A stretch of 64,000 bases of DNA from Immundisolibacterales bacterium. GTDB lineage: Bacteria; Pseudomonadota; Gammaproteobacteria; HK1. The DNA is taken from NCBI GenBank assembly GCA_026712715.1, contig JAPOPW010000060.1, positions 57,480 to 121,479 of the forward strand, read 5' to 3'. Position numbers and translations under genes: made by a program. Each line of letters opens with the position of its first letter. Within the stretch, counting starts at the first letter, position 1. The notes beneath the pieces are model-generated. The model was given only the letters and a program-made list of their open reading frames with translations, did no database searches and had not been told where the DNA came from. Below, one piece after another: positions 46,478 through 56,095 of this stretch.

Positions 46478-46761
46478 GCGGAAATTCGGGTCGATTCGCG
46501 GCATGTTGAGGAACCTAAGTTGCTCTCTCCGACAAACTCGACGGATGCGGCCCATCGCGGGAGAATTGCGGGTCCGGCCGATGGGCCGGAGCGCCCGGCC
46601 GGCGTGAGGCGCCACGACCGGGTTCCGAAGGGAGCGACGCCGGGACTGCCGCCAAGGACGCGGCCCGGCCCCGGGGCACACTTTCCGGTCCGGGCCGCCG
46701 CGGCCCCTCGGCCGAGGGAGGATTCCGTACGGCGGGAGAATTCGACCGTGACGCGCGGAAA

Positions 46762-47694
46762 ATGAAACGCTCCGTCGACCGGCGGCGCGTGTATCACAAA
46801 CGTGACCGGCTGAAGCAACTGCGGGCGTTCGGACACGCCGCGCGGCTGGAGAGCGCGACGCGCGCAGCCAAGTACCTCGAGATCAGCCAGCCGGCCGTGT
46901 CGCTTCAAATCCGCGAGCTCGAGCACGAGCTGGAAGCCCTGCTCTTCGAGCGCCGCGGTCCGAAGATCACTCTCACTCCGGCCGGCGAACGGCTCTACGC
47001 GATTGCGATGCCGCTGATTGCGTCGATGGACAGGATCTCCGAGACGTTTGCAGGCGGCTTCGAGGAATCCGTAAGCCACACCTTGCGCATCGCGGCTGGT
47101 CCGTCTGCCACCGCGTTCGTCCTACCCCCTTATCTGCGGCGGTTCCGGGAGGAGTTTCCCGAGACAAGGCTCTGGGTGAAGAATGCCCTTGTCAGGGAAG
47201 CGCTGAAGCTGCTCGCGGTCCGCGAGGCGGATTTCGTGATGGGCGCGGACGAACCCGTGTCGCGCGAATTCTCGTTCCATCCCGCTTTCGCCTACCGTCA
47301 TGTGCTCATTGCTCCGGAGAATCATCCCCTCGCCGGACGCCAGGCGGTGGACATCGAGGAGGCAACGCGATACCCCGCGATCGTGCCGCCCAGCGAGACC
47401 TACCTGCGCCAGCCGGAATTCTCCGCCGCGCGCCGGTTCGTCGCGGAGGCCACGGTCGCGATGACGACGAGCGGGTGGGGCGTGATCAAGCACTGCGTCC
47501 AGGCCGGGCTCGGCATCGCGGTCATTCCCAGCATGTGCCTTACCGTCCGGGACCGGTTGAGCGTCGTCCCGCTGCGGGAGGAGCGTGGCGAATTGACTTA
47601 TGGGATCTTCACGCGCAGTGACAAGGCATCCTTGCCACGCTCGGCCGAACGGTTCATTCGGATGATGATCCCCGATTTCCCGGAAAGAGCCTGA
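46762..47694 (+). CDS. LysR-type regulator 3
   Basis: The 310-residue protein has the LysR HTH LESATRAAKYLEISQPAVSL and the CysB-like effector-domain motif GWGVIKHCVQAGLGIAVIPS. It shares the N-terminal VYHKRDRLKQLRAF with regulator 2. It is separated from regulator 2 by 360 bases and from regulator 4 by 34 bases, so 3 and 4 probably form a second transcription unit. Target genes and effector are unknown. Confidence 0.9.
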   Translation: MKRSVDRRRVYHKRDRLKQLRAFGHAARLESATRAAKYLEISQPAVSLQIRELEHELEALLFERRGPKITLTPAGERLYAIAMPLIASMDRISETFAGGFEESVSHTLRIAAGPSATAFVLPPYLRRFREEFPETRLWVKNALVREALKLLAVREADFVMGADEPVSREFSFHPAFAYRHVLIAPENHPLAGRQAVDIEEATRYPAIVPPSETYLRQPEFSAARRFVAEATVAMTTSGWGVIKHCVQAGLGIAVIPSMCLTVRDRLSVVPLREERGELTYGIFTRSDKASLPRSAERFIRMMIPDFPERA

Positions 47695-47728
47695 GAGAGG
47701 CGGCTCGGGAGCGCACGGGGGGAGCCGC

Positions 47729-48655
47729 ATGCCACGCGAACCACGGATGGGCCAGGGAAAGCACGATCGGCTCCGGCAGCTCCGGGCGTTCTGTCAGGCC
47801 GCACGCCTTCAGAGCATCAGCCAGGCGGCCGAGCAGCTCGCCGTCAGCCAGCCGGCGGTGTCGCGGCAGGTGCGTACCCTGGAGCAGGAGCTGGCGATCG
47901 TCCTGTTCGAGCGCAAGGGGCCGAAGATAGCTCTCACCCCGGCCGGCCAGCGGCTCTACGAGATTGCCATGCCCTACGTCGAGAGCATGGATCGGTTGCC
48001 CGAGACGTTCTCCGAGAACTATCGCGGGGTCGCGGGCGGCCAGATCGAGATTGCGGCCGGGCAGACCACCGCGACCTTCCTGCTGCCTCGGTACCTGAAG
48101 CGATTCCGAGAGCTTCATCCGGACGTGCGGGTGAACCTGAAAGTCGCATCGGGACGCCAGCGGATGTCGTGGCTGCGGTCCTACGAAGTGGATATCGCAT
48201 TCGTGGCGATGGACGTTCCTCCTCCGGATGTGGAGTCCGTCGCGCTCTTCGTCTCCGAGAGCGTGCTCATCACCCCCTCGGATCATCCCCTGGCCGGAAC
48301 CCACGACGTGAATCTTCGGGAAGCCATTCGTTACCCGGCCATCGCGCACACTACCGGGCACTACGTCAGACACGTCGGGGAGATGTACCTGAGTCGCCAC
48401 GGACTCACTCCGAACATCGCCGTGGAAGTGGACGGATGGGCGACGATCAAGAGCTATGTCGAAGCCGGGCTCGGAATCTCCATCGTTCCCGACCTCTGCC
48501 TCACGGAGAAGGACCGGGTATGGAGGATTCCGTTCGGACGAATCGCTCCGGCACGGCCGTATGCCCTGGTGCGTCGCCGCGACGACATCTTCTCGCTCGC
48601 CTCGCGTGCGTTCGTCGAGGTGATCGAGCGGTGTCGCGCGGAGGAAGAAGGTTAG
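47729..48655 (+). CDS. LysR-type regulator 4
   Basis: The 308-residue protein has the LysR HTH LQSISQAAEQLAVSQPAVSR and the effector-domain segments WLRSYEVDIAFVAMDVPPPD and GWATIKSYVEAGLGISIVPD, closest to regulator 1. The start at ATG 47729 gives a short N-terminal tail; ATG 47747 is an alternative. It is the last of the four tandem paralogues and is convergent with the second tadZ gene, 255 bases away. Confidence 0.9.
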   Translation: MPREPRMGQGKHDRLRQLRAFCQAARLQSISQAAEQLAVSQPAVSRQVRTLEQELAIVLFERKGPKIALTPAGQRLYEIAMPYVESMDRLPETFSENYRGVAGGQIEIAAGQTTATFLLPRYLKRFRELHPDVRVNLKVASGRQRMSWLRSYEVDIAFVAMDVPPPDVESVALFVSESVLITPSDHPLAGTHDVNLREAIRYPAIAHTTGHYVRHVGEMYLSRHGLTPNIAVEVDGWATIKSYVEAGLGISIVPDLCLTEKDRVWRIPFGRIAPARPYALVRRRDDIFSLASRAFVEVIERCRAEEEG

Positions 48656-48910
48656 TCGGGAAAGCGGCCGGCCTTCGCCGCGAGGGCCCCGGGATGCCCC
48701 ACGCTCCGAAGTGGCGGGCCGCGCGGACGGAAGGGACCCGGAACGGCGAGCCCGAAGCGAAGCGCAACGGGTAGCCGGCCCGTCGTTTCATGCGGCGCCC
48801 TCGAAACGGCACGTCGGAGCGCGCGCGGTGGCCGCGAGCGGTCCGGCGTACTTCAGGAGGTCTGCCGGAGACGTTCCGGGGTCGAGCCCGCATCCGCCGG
48901 GCGGCGGACG

Positions 48911-50071
48911 TCAGGAGGGGGCCGGAGCGGGGCTCTCGATCACGCGCTCGGCGAGCTGGCCAATCGCTTCGCGGTACGCCTTGTGCACGGAGCGGGCGCG
49001 TTTCGCGCCGGTTGTCGCGGAGTGCAGGGCGGGCTCGAACGGGACCACGACATCGGGGCGCCGGCCGGCAAGGGCGAAGCGGATCTGGGCCGGGGAGAGC
49101 GTGCTCCGGCGAGCCCGAGGATGGCATTGCACCAGGACGGCCGGGACTTCCGTGCCGAGAACGGCCAGGGAGTGAACCGCCGTGCTGATGCTGGTCAGGG
49201 TCGGCTCGTACAGAATCACCCGGGCATCGGCCCGGTTCAGTATTTCCGCCCGTACCTCCGGGGCGAGCGCGCCCGTCACGAACACCGTGTGCGCGCGGTT
49301 CGCGAGGTGTTCGAGGAGCGTGTTGACCACCGCCGGGGAAGCCGCTTCGGGGAGCGCTCCGTGCCTCGGAAACGCGACCAGCGAAATGCCGTCGTCGGCC
49401 GGCGCGCACACCGTGTCGAGCTGCTCGGGGCTGATGGTGGCATCCAATGGTTCCGCTTCGTCCGGGTCGACCGCTTCGCCTGGCGTGATCCCCTCGAGCA
49501 ACCCCGGCAGGTCGCCGGCAGGTTCCGTGCCGAGCAGGCTCGAGAGGCTCGTCGCGAGCGGGTTCAGATCGACCACGAGGGCGGTGCGGCCAGCGGAGAC
49601 GACTCCCCGCGCGAGCGCGTTGACCATCGTGGCGGCTCCGCAACCGGCGGAACCGGCGAACGCGATCAGTCGCCCCGCATAGTTTCGTTCCGCCGCGTCA
49701 TCCAGCGCCAGCGAGCAGGCATCTTGCACGGTGGTGGCCGTGAGGGGCTTGACGAGGTAATCGGCAACCCCCTCCTGAAGCAGGGCGCGGTTGACGTGCG
49801 CGGTATCCGTGGACCCGATTGCGATCAGCACGGTCCCGAGAGCACATACCGCGGCGACCTCCCGCGCCGCCGCCTGCGGGTCCTTCACGCCGTCGAGGTC
49901 CACGAACACGAGACGCGCGGAAGACTCCGTCGTCAGGGTGGCGAGGGCGTGCTTGAGGCGCCCGCGCTGGACCTTCGCCTCGCGGCCGGCGAGTCCGGCG
50001 CGAAGCGCACGCTCGGTGTCCGCGTCGGTGGCGAACGCCTGCGCGAACAAGCTGCTGAAGGGCGGAGCCAT
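48911..50071 (-). CDS. second TadZ/CpaE-like protein
   Basis: The 386-residue product has an N-terminal receiver-like domain (FATDADTERALRAGL to VADYLVKPLTATT) and a MinD-like ATPase with a degenerate P-loop, AFAGSAGCGAATM, lacking the usual lysines. VVDLNPLATSLSSLLG follows. This is the standard CpaE/TadZ layout and length. It is the last gene of the secretin operon. A second, greatly extended TadZ is encoded at 38100-41024. The two share the helix-1 motif TERALRxGL. It may localise the secretin side of the machine, but that is inference. Confidence 0.85.
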   Translation of the reverse strand: MAPPFSSLFAQAFATDADTERALRAGLAGREAKVQRGRLKHALATLTTESSARLVFVDLDGVKDPQAAAREVAAVCALGTVLIAIGSTDTAHVNRALLQEGVADYLVKPLTATTVQDACSLALDDAAERNYAGRLIAFAGSAGCGAATMVNALARGVVSAGRTALVVDLNPLATSLSSLLGTEPAGDLPGLLEGITPGEAVDPDEAEPLDATISPEQLDTVCAPADDGISLVAFPRHGALPEAASPAVVNTLLEHLANRAHTVFVTGALAPEVRAEILNRADARVILYEPTLTSISTAVHSLAVLGTEVPAVLVQCHPRARRSTLSPAQIRFALAGRRPDVVVPFEPALHSATTGAKRARSVHKAYREAIGQLAERVIESPAPAPS

Positions 50072-50116
50072 GGCCGGATTGGCGAGTCGGGGACGGACGC
50101 CCGCGGCGGGCGCGCT

Positions 50117-50575
50117 TCAGCCTCCGGCGGCGGAGGCGGCGATTTCGCCCGCGGCGGGAAGCTCGCGGGCCTCACCCTCCGTCCACCGCCGGAACGCGTC
50201 CCCCGCAGCGCCGTGGGCGGACACCGGGCGAGTCTCGGCGACGGTGCCGGTGCACACTTCCACGAGGGCCTCGCGCGCGGCCACCAGTGCGAAGTCTGGA
50301 CCCGCGTCCGAAAGGTCCGGGGCGCCCGTCGTGGCGGCCGCCTCCGGCGGCGGGCACACCCGTTGCGCGGCCTGCAGCGCGCGATGATGGCCCACCACGT
50401 GCCGGGCCTGGACGGCGGCCAGGTGGGCCACGCCGCTCCCTGGACGGAAGTACTCCTGCTGCAGAGCGAGAGGGCGCATGCACCCCGCGGCGAGCATCAC
50501 CACTGCGGCGCACATGCAGGTCCGGAGCACGGTGGGGAACGGGCTCGCGGGGGGAATGCGGGCACTTCTTCCCAT
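50117..50575 (-). CDS. small tad-locus lipoprotein
   Basis: The 152-residue product has a lipoprotein signal peptide (LRTCMCAAVVMLAAGCMRPL) with the lipobox AAGC near residue 31. The mature part is Ala-rich, with one helix-prone segment (HLAAVQARHVVGHHRALQAA) and no domain I recognise. ATG 50575 follows GGAGCG; the longer open frame starts with Arg-rich sequence. Lying between the secretin/protease genes and tadZ2, it may be a pilotin-like or CpaD-like outer-membrane accessory. CpaD itself is larger, so this is only positional inference. Confidence 0.65.
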   Translation of the reverse strand: MGRSARIPPASPFPTVLRTCMCAAVVMLAAGCMRPLALQQEYFRPGSGVAHLAAVQARHVVGHHRALQAAQRVCPPPEAAATTGAPDLSDAGPDFALVAAREALVEVCTGTVAETRPVSAHGAAGDAFRRWTEGEARELPAAGEIAASAAGG

Positions 50576-50666
50576 GGGGCGCTCCGATCGGGCCGTTCCG
50601 ACCATCATAGCCGTTCCCGGCCCGGTGCGCTGCCGTCGCGGTGCACGGGGCGGGCGCGCGCCTTGT

Positions 50667-53312
50667 TCACCAGCGCGCACGGTAGGCGAGCCCCGCGCCG
50701 TGCTCCGGGGGAGCGGGGCGATGCCCGGGATTCTCGGTGCGATGGACGGAGAGCACGAGGTCGCCTCCGAGAACCGGTCGCTGGTGGGCGATTCGCCAGG
50801 TGAGCTCGCGGCGCGACGGGACGAGCGAAACCCGGTGGGTCTCGTACCGGCGCGTGCCGTCTTCGCGCCGCCCGCTCGGAACCCGGAAGCGCCCGTCTCC
50901 CGCTTCGGCGCGGGGCGGCTGGGTGAGCGCCACGCGCGTGCGGCCCCCGCCGGACGCCCGGGTGAGGCCGACGCTCCACTGGGAGAGCAGGCTCGTCCCC
51001 GCCTCGAAAATGGTCGGCGCCGCGGCGCCGAGACCCCGCGGGACGTCGGCCGCGAGGGTCAGAGACCCGTCGACCCGCCAGCGCCCGGAGTCGCCCGGGG
51101 TCCATCCCCGGTCGAGGTGGAGCGCCGCGAGCGAAGAGCCGCCGTCGAACGAGAAGGCCCCGGACGCCGCGCCGTCGAGCCGTCCCGCCTCGCGGGTGAA
51201 CCCCATGACCCGGGCGCCTTCGCCGAGACGCAGGGCCGCGCCCGCGCCGTCCGGCGAGATGAGGGGATGCACCGGCGCTTCGCTCGCCCAGGGGGAGCAG
51301 AGGAGATTCGGCGCGAGCCGGTGGAGCGAGCTGCAGGCGCGATCCTCGGCCGGCTCGGGGAGGAACTCCGGGATGGGTGACGCGCCGCCGGGGGCACCGT
51401 CGGCGACGAAGTCCCCGAGCCGATGGAGGAACGGGAAGTCGAGGGAGTCGAAGGCGGCGAGAGAGAGACCGTCGCCCCGGTCGCCCACCGCTCCCCACGC
51501 GGCGGGGGTCCGCAGCCGGGTGGCGGCGACCGGGGCCGGGGGTCCGTCCGGCGGGGCGAGGGTGAGGGCGCCCATGGGGGCGAAGACTCCGTCGTCCGCG
51601 TCGACGTCCACCCGCCCCGCTCCGTAGACGTATGCGAATCGCTCCTCGGCTCTCGCCAGGGCTTCGCGCGCGTATGGCCTGGTGTCGTCCGATTCGTTGA
51701 ACGCGTCGGCCGCGGCACTCGGGTCCGGACTTCGCCAGACCACGCAGGTCTCCACCGGGTTGCCGGTCCAGACCAGGTAGTCCACACCGGGACGGCAGCC
51801 CCGCTGGACCACCCGGAACTCTCCCTCCGCGGGTGCCGGCAGGTTCGGGTCCGCCACGGCGATTCGAAGCCCCGTCTTCTCGAAGCTTCCGTCCGGCTCC
51901 ACGGTCACGATCCGGTCCACCGGACCTCCACTCCCGTCCAGCTCCACCCGAACGACGTAGATGCCTCCGTCGAACCCGTCCTCCCCGAGCCCGTCGGCGG
52001 TGTCCATCAGCTTCCGGACCAGCTCGCGCGGGGTGACCCCGGGGAACCTGGACTTCATCCGCGCGAGCACCCCGGAGACGAAGGGAGCGGCGAAGGAGGT
52101 GCCTTGCCCTCCGGAGCGCAACGTGCCGGGGGCGGCGAGGCAGTAGTGCCGGCCGAACTGTTCCGCGACGGCCGTGCCCCAGTCGCCGGGGAGCTCCCCG
52201 CACGGGTCGGCGTAGGACGCGAGGCGTTCCTCGTCGGTGCTGAGGGCGGTCACCCGGATGTGCTCCCCGCGAAGCTCCTCGAAGTAGTAGGGACCGAGCG
52301 AGTCGAGGTTGCGGTACCCGTCGTCCGCGAGCACGTTGGGGAACTCCTCGTACCAGCTTCCTTCCGAGCCTGCCGCCGGGCGGCCGGAGCCCGGATCGTG
52401 GTTGCCCGCCGCCCAGACCCGGATCGTCCGATCGGCTTCGGGGGTCGCGCTCTGCTCGAACTCGGCCCAGGTGAGCGGCGAGCGGTCGCGCAAAAGATCG
52501 AGGTCGTCGCGCCAGACCCCGAGGAAGCGTCGCCCGTCAAGGGAGTTGAGATCGACGCTGGATCCGTAGCTCGCGTTGATGATGTCCGTGGCCTCGTGCT
52601 GCCGGCGAATGACCGCGCTCTGCCGGCGATCGAGCTCGGCGAGGATGCGGGGGTCGCTCCGGATCCCGGCCACGTAGTCCGAGAGGTAGTGCTGAACCTC
52701 GAGCTGCTCGTCGAAGTTGAAAGCCATCGGCACGATCACGGAACTCGGTGCCGGGAAGGGGTGGAACCGACGCCCCAATGCCACCGAGGCGACCGTGGTG
52801 CCGTGGTTGATGTCTTCCCTTGACGGGAGCTCGTACCAGCCCGCGCCGCCGCGCGATCGATCGTGGAGGAACCATCGATCCACCGCGGCGGGTAGCCCGG
52901 CGTGCTCGAGCACGGTCCGGGCGAGGTCCTGGAGCCTGGCCTCGTCGCCGCCCGAGTTCACCCGGAAGACGCGGCAGGGATCCGCCTCGGAGCAGGAGTC
53001 GAAGGCTCGCTGGGCCGCATGGCTCGCGAGCGGCCGCCAGTAGGCGAGGGCCGCCCCCTCGAGCTGGACCCGGCCGTGGAAGAAGGGTTCGGTGAAGTCC
53101 ACCGGCTTGTCCTCGATGCCGATGCGAACCGCGTCGCGGAGCGCGCCCGAGTAGGCGTACGCACCGGGGGGGAGGGAGCCGGACACCTGGTGGTAGGTTA
53201 CCGTGTTCGGTGACGGGACCGCCCCGGAGATTCCGGGCCCGGATTCCCCGCCGCCGCAGCCGGAGAGGACCAGGGAGATCGCAAGCCCCGCCGCGGACGC
53301 GAGGCATGGCAT
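50667..53312 (-). CDS. subtilisin-like (S8) protease lipoprotein
   Basis: The 881-residue product has a lipobox LVLSGC (Cys19) and an S8 protease domain. The catalytic His170 is in NHGTTVASVALG, the oxyanion Asn304 is in WAAGNHD and the nucleophile Ser406 is in GGQGTSFAAPFVSGVLA. The catalytic Asp is probably Asp68 in RIGIEDKPV, although that motif is unusual. The last 250 residues are beta-rich and end GAGLAYRARW; alternating hydrophobic residues with an aromatic C-terminus resemble an outer-membrane barrel or autotransporter-like end. ATG 53312 was chosen to start the lipoprotein signal. It sits between the secretin and the small lipoprotein, so it may process pilus or surface proteins. Confidence 0.85.
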   Translation of the reverse strand: MPCLASAAGLAISLVLSGCGGGESGPGISGAVPSPNTVTYHQVSGSLPPGAYAYSGALRDAVRIGIEDKPVDFTEPFFHGRVQLEGAALAYWRPLASHAAQRAFDSCSEADPCRVFRVNSGGDEARLQDLARTVLEHAGLPAAVDRWFLHDRSRGGAGWYELPSREDINHGTTVASVALGRRFHPFPAPSSVIVPMAFNFDEQLEVQHYLSDYVAGIRSDPRILAELDRRQSAVIRRQHEATDIINASYGSSVDLNSLDGRRFLGVWRDDLDLLRDRSPLTWAEFEQSATPEADRTIRVWAAGNHDPGSGRPAAGSEGSWYEEFPNVLADDGYRNLDSLGPYYFEELRGEHIRVTALSTDEERLASYADPCGELPGDWGTAVAEQFGRHYCLAAPGTLRSGGQGTSFAAPFVSGVLARMKSRFPGVTPRELVRKLMDTADGLGEDGFDGGIYVVRVELDGSGGPVDRIVTVEPDGSFEKTGLRIAVADPNLPAPAEGEFRVVQRGCRPGVDYLVWTGNPVETCVVWRSPDPSAAADAFNESDDTRPYAREALARAEERFAYVYGAGRVDVDADDGVFAPMGALTLAPPDGPPAPVAATRLRTPAAWGAVGDRGDGLSLAAFDSLDFPFLHRLGDFVADGAPGGASPIPEFLPEPAEDRACSSLHRLAPNLLCSPWASEAPVHPLISPDGAGAALRLGEGARVMGFTREAGRLDGAASGAFSFDGGSSLAALHLDRGWTPGDSGRWRVDGSLTLAADVPRGLGAAAPTIFEAGTSLLSQWSVGLTRASGGGRTRVALTQPPRAEAGDGRFRVPSGRREDGTRRYETHRVSLVPSRRELTWRIAHQRPVLGGDLVLSVHRTENPGHRPAPPEHGAGLAYRARW

Positions 53313-53528
53313 CGGGGTCTTCGTCCGCCGCCGCGTCGGGCCGTACCGCCTCCCGGTTCCAGCCGTGACCGGCCGCGGGCGCGATTCGCCGTGCCGGTCC
53401 CGCGCCGCCGCGCGCTCGGGACCGGCCGGGGCGGAAGATCGCGGCCCTTCGCCGCTACGGTACGTGGTCTGCATCGTCCATCCGTGTGCATCGAATCAGG
53501 GTCGTGGAGTCGTGCGCGAGTGGCGCGC

Positions 53529-56024
53529 TCAGTAGCGATAGCCCCCTGCCTGCCGGTCCGCGGGCGGCGCTCCGGAGTCCTCGCGGGCCGCGTTGGCGTG
53601 CACCAGCCGCGCGGTCACGATCACGATCAGCTCGAGCTCGTTGGAGCGGGTCGAGGTAGTGCCGAACAGCGCGCCGAGGAGCGGCACGTCCTTGAGCCCC
53701 GGCACGCCGGACTCGGAAGTGTTCGAGGAGTTGCGGAAGAGTCCGGCAATCACGATCGATTCGCCGTTGCCGACCTCAACCGTCGTCTCCGCGCGGCGCA
53801 CGTTCATGACCGGTACTACAACCCCTCCGCCGACGGATACCGACTCGTTCCGGGAGGGCTCGGAGACCTCGGGACGGACCGTCAGCACGATCCGGCCGGC
53901 GTCCACCACTGTCGGCACGAAGTCGAGGAGTACCCCGTATTTCCGGAACGTTATGGTGGCCACGCCGGTGGTTCTGTCGTATCCGGTCGTGACCGGATAC
54001 TCGCCGCCTGAGAAGAACGAAGCCGACTCTCCGGAGACCGCGGTGACGTTCGGCCGGGCGAGCACGTTCGCGAGCCCGGCCGTCGCCAGCGCGTCGATCA
54101 TGGCCCCGATTCGGGTGCTCGCGTTCTGGCGGCCGAAGGCGAGGGAGGCGGCATCACCCCTTTGGAGAAACGCTGGTGCGAACCCGAACGGGGCGGTGCT
54201 CAGCTCGAGCCAAGGAGCGGCCTGCGCGAGGGGAAACTGCGGGAACGGGTTCTGGACCCGATCGCCAAGAGGAATCGGGGTAGCGATTGCGGGCGTCGCA
54301 ATGCGGCCGATGCGGAAGCCGGCCACCTCCTGACCGCGGATCTGGAACGCCTCCCAGCTCACCCCCAGCTCTTCGGTGACGGATCGGCTGACCTCCGCGA
54401 TCTGCACTTCGAGGTTCACCTGCTGGGGACCCGCGATGCGGAGATCGTTCTCGATCGGCACACCCTCGGGAAGAATGGTGGTGGCGGTGCGAAGGGCACG
54501 GTCGGCCACCTCCGGAGAAGCGACCTCGCCCGAGAGCACCACTCCACGCGCGAGAGGCTTCACCCGCACCGCCTCGAGATTGGAGAGCTCGGCGAGGGCG
54601 GCACGAAGTGGTTCGAGGTCCAGAGTCACGGAGACGATGCGTTCCTCGTTCCAGTCGTCCCCGACCAGCACCGCGATGGTGGTCCGCCCGACGCCCTTGC
54701 CGATGACGTAGAGCACGGACGGTGAGAGGAGCTGAACGTCGGCGATCTCCGGGGAGGCGATCGACACCGCCATCGCCTCGTGCCCCAGGTGGAGGCGGCG
54801 GCTCTGCCCGAGGGCGAGGGTCAGGACCTCCGGCGGAGAATGCTCGGGTGACGCGAGGGGCAGCTCGAGGGGCGATTCGAGCGCAGCCGATTCGTTCCCG
54901 GTCGCCGCCTGGTCGACGCGGGACGGGTCACCGGCCGTCGCGGCGGCAGCCGATCCCGGCCGCGGCAGCGCCGGGGACACCGGCGAAGCCGGGGCCGGGG
55001 CGGGGGGTGAGTACGACGCGAACCGGATCTCGCCGTTCAGGGCGGGCGGGGTGATCGGCGCGGGCCAGTCGGCGACGCGGAGCACGAGCGCGGACGGGTC
55101 CGGTCGCGCGATCGTCGCGCCCGGACCGGGGCCGCCCGGGGAAAGGGCGAAGTCGGAGAGCTTGAGGTCGAGGCTCGGGGGCGGAGGGGGCCGTGGTCTC
55201 GGCGCCACGGCACGCAGGGCCTTCGCACGAGGACGCTCCGGCGCGGCGGCGAGCGCCGGCGGCGGCTTCGGGGCGGACGCTGGAGCGACGCTCGCGCGCT
55301 CTCGCGCATCCGCGTGCCGCTTGCGGTGCTCCTCGATCAGGCGCGCGAGCGTCCGGCCGTCTTCGTCTTTCCACCAGGAGGGGGGATGGGCCGCGAATAT
55401 CCGGGCCGCTTCGTCGATCCGCTCCGCCCCGAGGAGGGTGCGCACGTAATTGGCGGTGAGCCGCGGGTTCGCGGGAGCGAGCCGGAGCGCCTCGGCGTAG
55501 TGCGCCGCGGCGCTCTCGTAGTCCGCGTCCAGGGCGGCGGCGACGGCGAGCCCGTTCAGGATCCAGGGTGCGGAACGTGTACCCTCGGCCGGCCCCCGTG
55601 CTTCCTCCAACAACCGCCGCGCATCCGCAAGATCGCCCCGGGAGAGCGCCACCCGGCCTGCGCCGAGCCATGCCTCCGCTTCGATTTCGCGGTTATTTTC
55701 TGCTAAATCAATAGTTCGTATGAAATATTTACGGGCCGAGTCGAGGTTGCCGCTGTACAGCGCGACATAGGCGAGACCGAGAACCGGCTCCGGGGCATCG
55801 CCGAAGCGCTCGGCGAGCGAGAGGTAGAGCCGGCGCGCGACGTCGAACTGCTCCGCAGCGAGGGCAGCCGCCGCGACCGGCAGGCTGTTGCGGAGCAGGC
55901 TTCCCGCCTCTGGAGCGTCGTTCTTCGCCGGGGCGCCTGCGCAGGCCGCGAGCAACGGCACGACCGCGGCGAGAAGGACGCGGGGCAGAACGGGCGCGCG
56001 TGAGCTTTTGTTGGTCCGAATCAC
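53529..56024 (-). CDS. cpaC: TPR (TadD-like) lipoprotein fused to RcpA/CpaC secretin
   Basis: The 831-residue protein starts with a lipoprotein signal (VLLAAVVPLLAACAG) and TPR repeats (residues about 45-240, for example YLSLAERFGDAPEPVLGLAY and AAAHYAEALRLAPANPR). A Pro/Ala-rich linker follows. The CpaC secretin comes last: LALGQSRRLHLGHEAMAVSI (N-terminal domain), VNLEVQIAEVSRSVTEELGV and the secretin core VLARPNVTAVSGESASFFSG to VPLLGALFGTTSTRSNELEL. Secretins form the outer-membrane channel for the Flp pilus. GTG 56024 is preferred because the promoter at 56096-56124 lies over the more upstream ATG 56111. No stop separates the two halves. Confidence 0.85.
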   Translation of the reverse strand: MIRTNKSSRAPVLPRVLLAAVVPLLAACAGAPAKNDAPEAGSLLRNSLPVAAAALAAEQFDVARRLYLSLAERFGDAPEPVLGLAYVALYSGNLDSARKYFIRTIDLAENNREIEAEAWLGAGRVALSRGDLADARRLLEEARGPAEGTRSAPWILNGLAVAAALDADYESAAAHYAEALRLAPANPRLTANYVRTLLGAERIDEAARIFAAHPPSWWKDEDGRTLARLIEEHRKRHADARERASVAPASAPKPPPALAAAPERPRAKALRAVAPRPRPPPPPSLDLKLSDFALSPGGPGPGATIARPDPSALVLRVADWPAPITPPALNGEIRFASYSPPAPAPASPVSPALPRPGSAAAATAGDPSRVDQAATGNESAALESPLELPLASPEHSPPEVLTLALGQSRRLHLGHEAMAVSIASPEIADVQLLSPSVLYVIGKGVGRTTIAVLVGDDWNEERIVSVTLDLEPLRAALAELSNLEAVRVKPLARGVVLSGEVASPEVADRALRTATTILPEGVPIENDLRIAGPQQVNLEVQIAEVSRSVTEELGVSWEAFQIRGQEVAGFRIGRIATPAIATPIPLGDRVQNPFPQFPLAQAAPWLELSTAPFGFAPAFLQRGDAASLAFGRQNASTRIGAMIDALATAGLANVLARPNVTAVSGESASFFSGGEYPVTTGYDRTTGVATITFRKYGVLLDFVPTVVDAGRIVLTVRPEVSEPSRNESVSVGGGVVVPVMNVRRAETTVEVGNGESIVIAGLFRNSSNTSESGVPGLKDVPLLGALFGTTSTRSNELELIVIVTARLVHANAAREDSGAPPADRQAGGYRY

Positions 56025-56095
56025 GATTCTTGCGGTGGCAGCGGCTCCACGACGGCTTGGGGAGAAGGCCCCTCGTTTTTGTGATCTTACACTAG

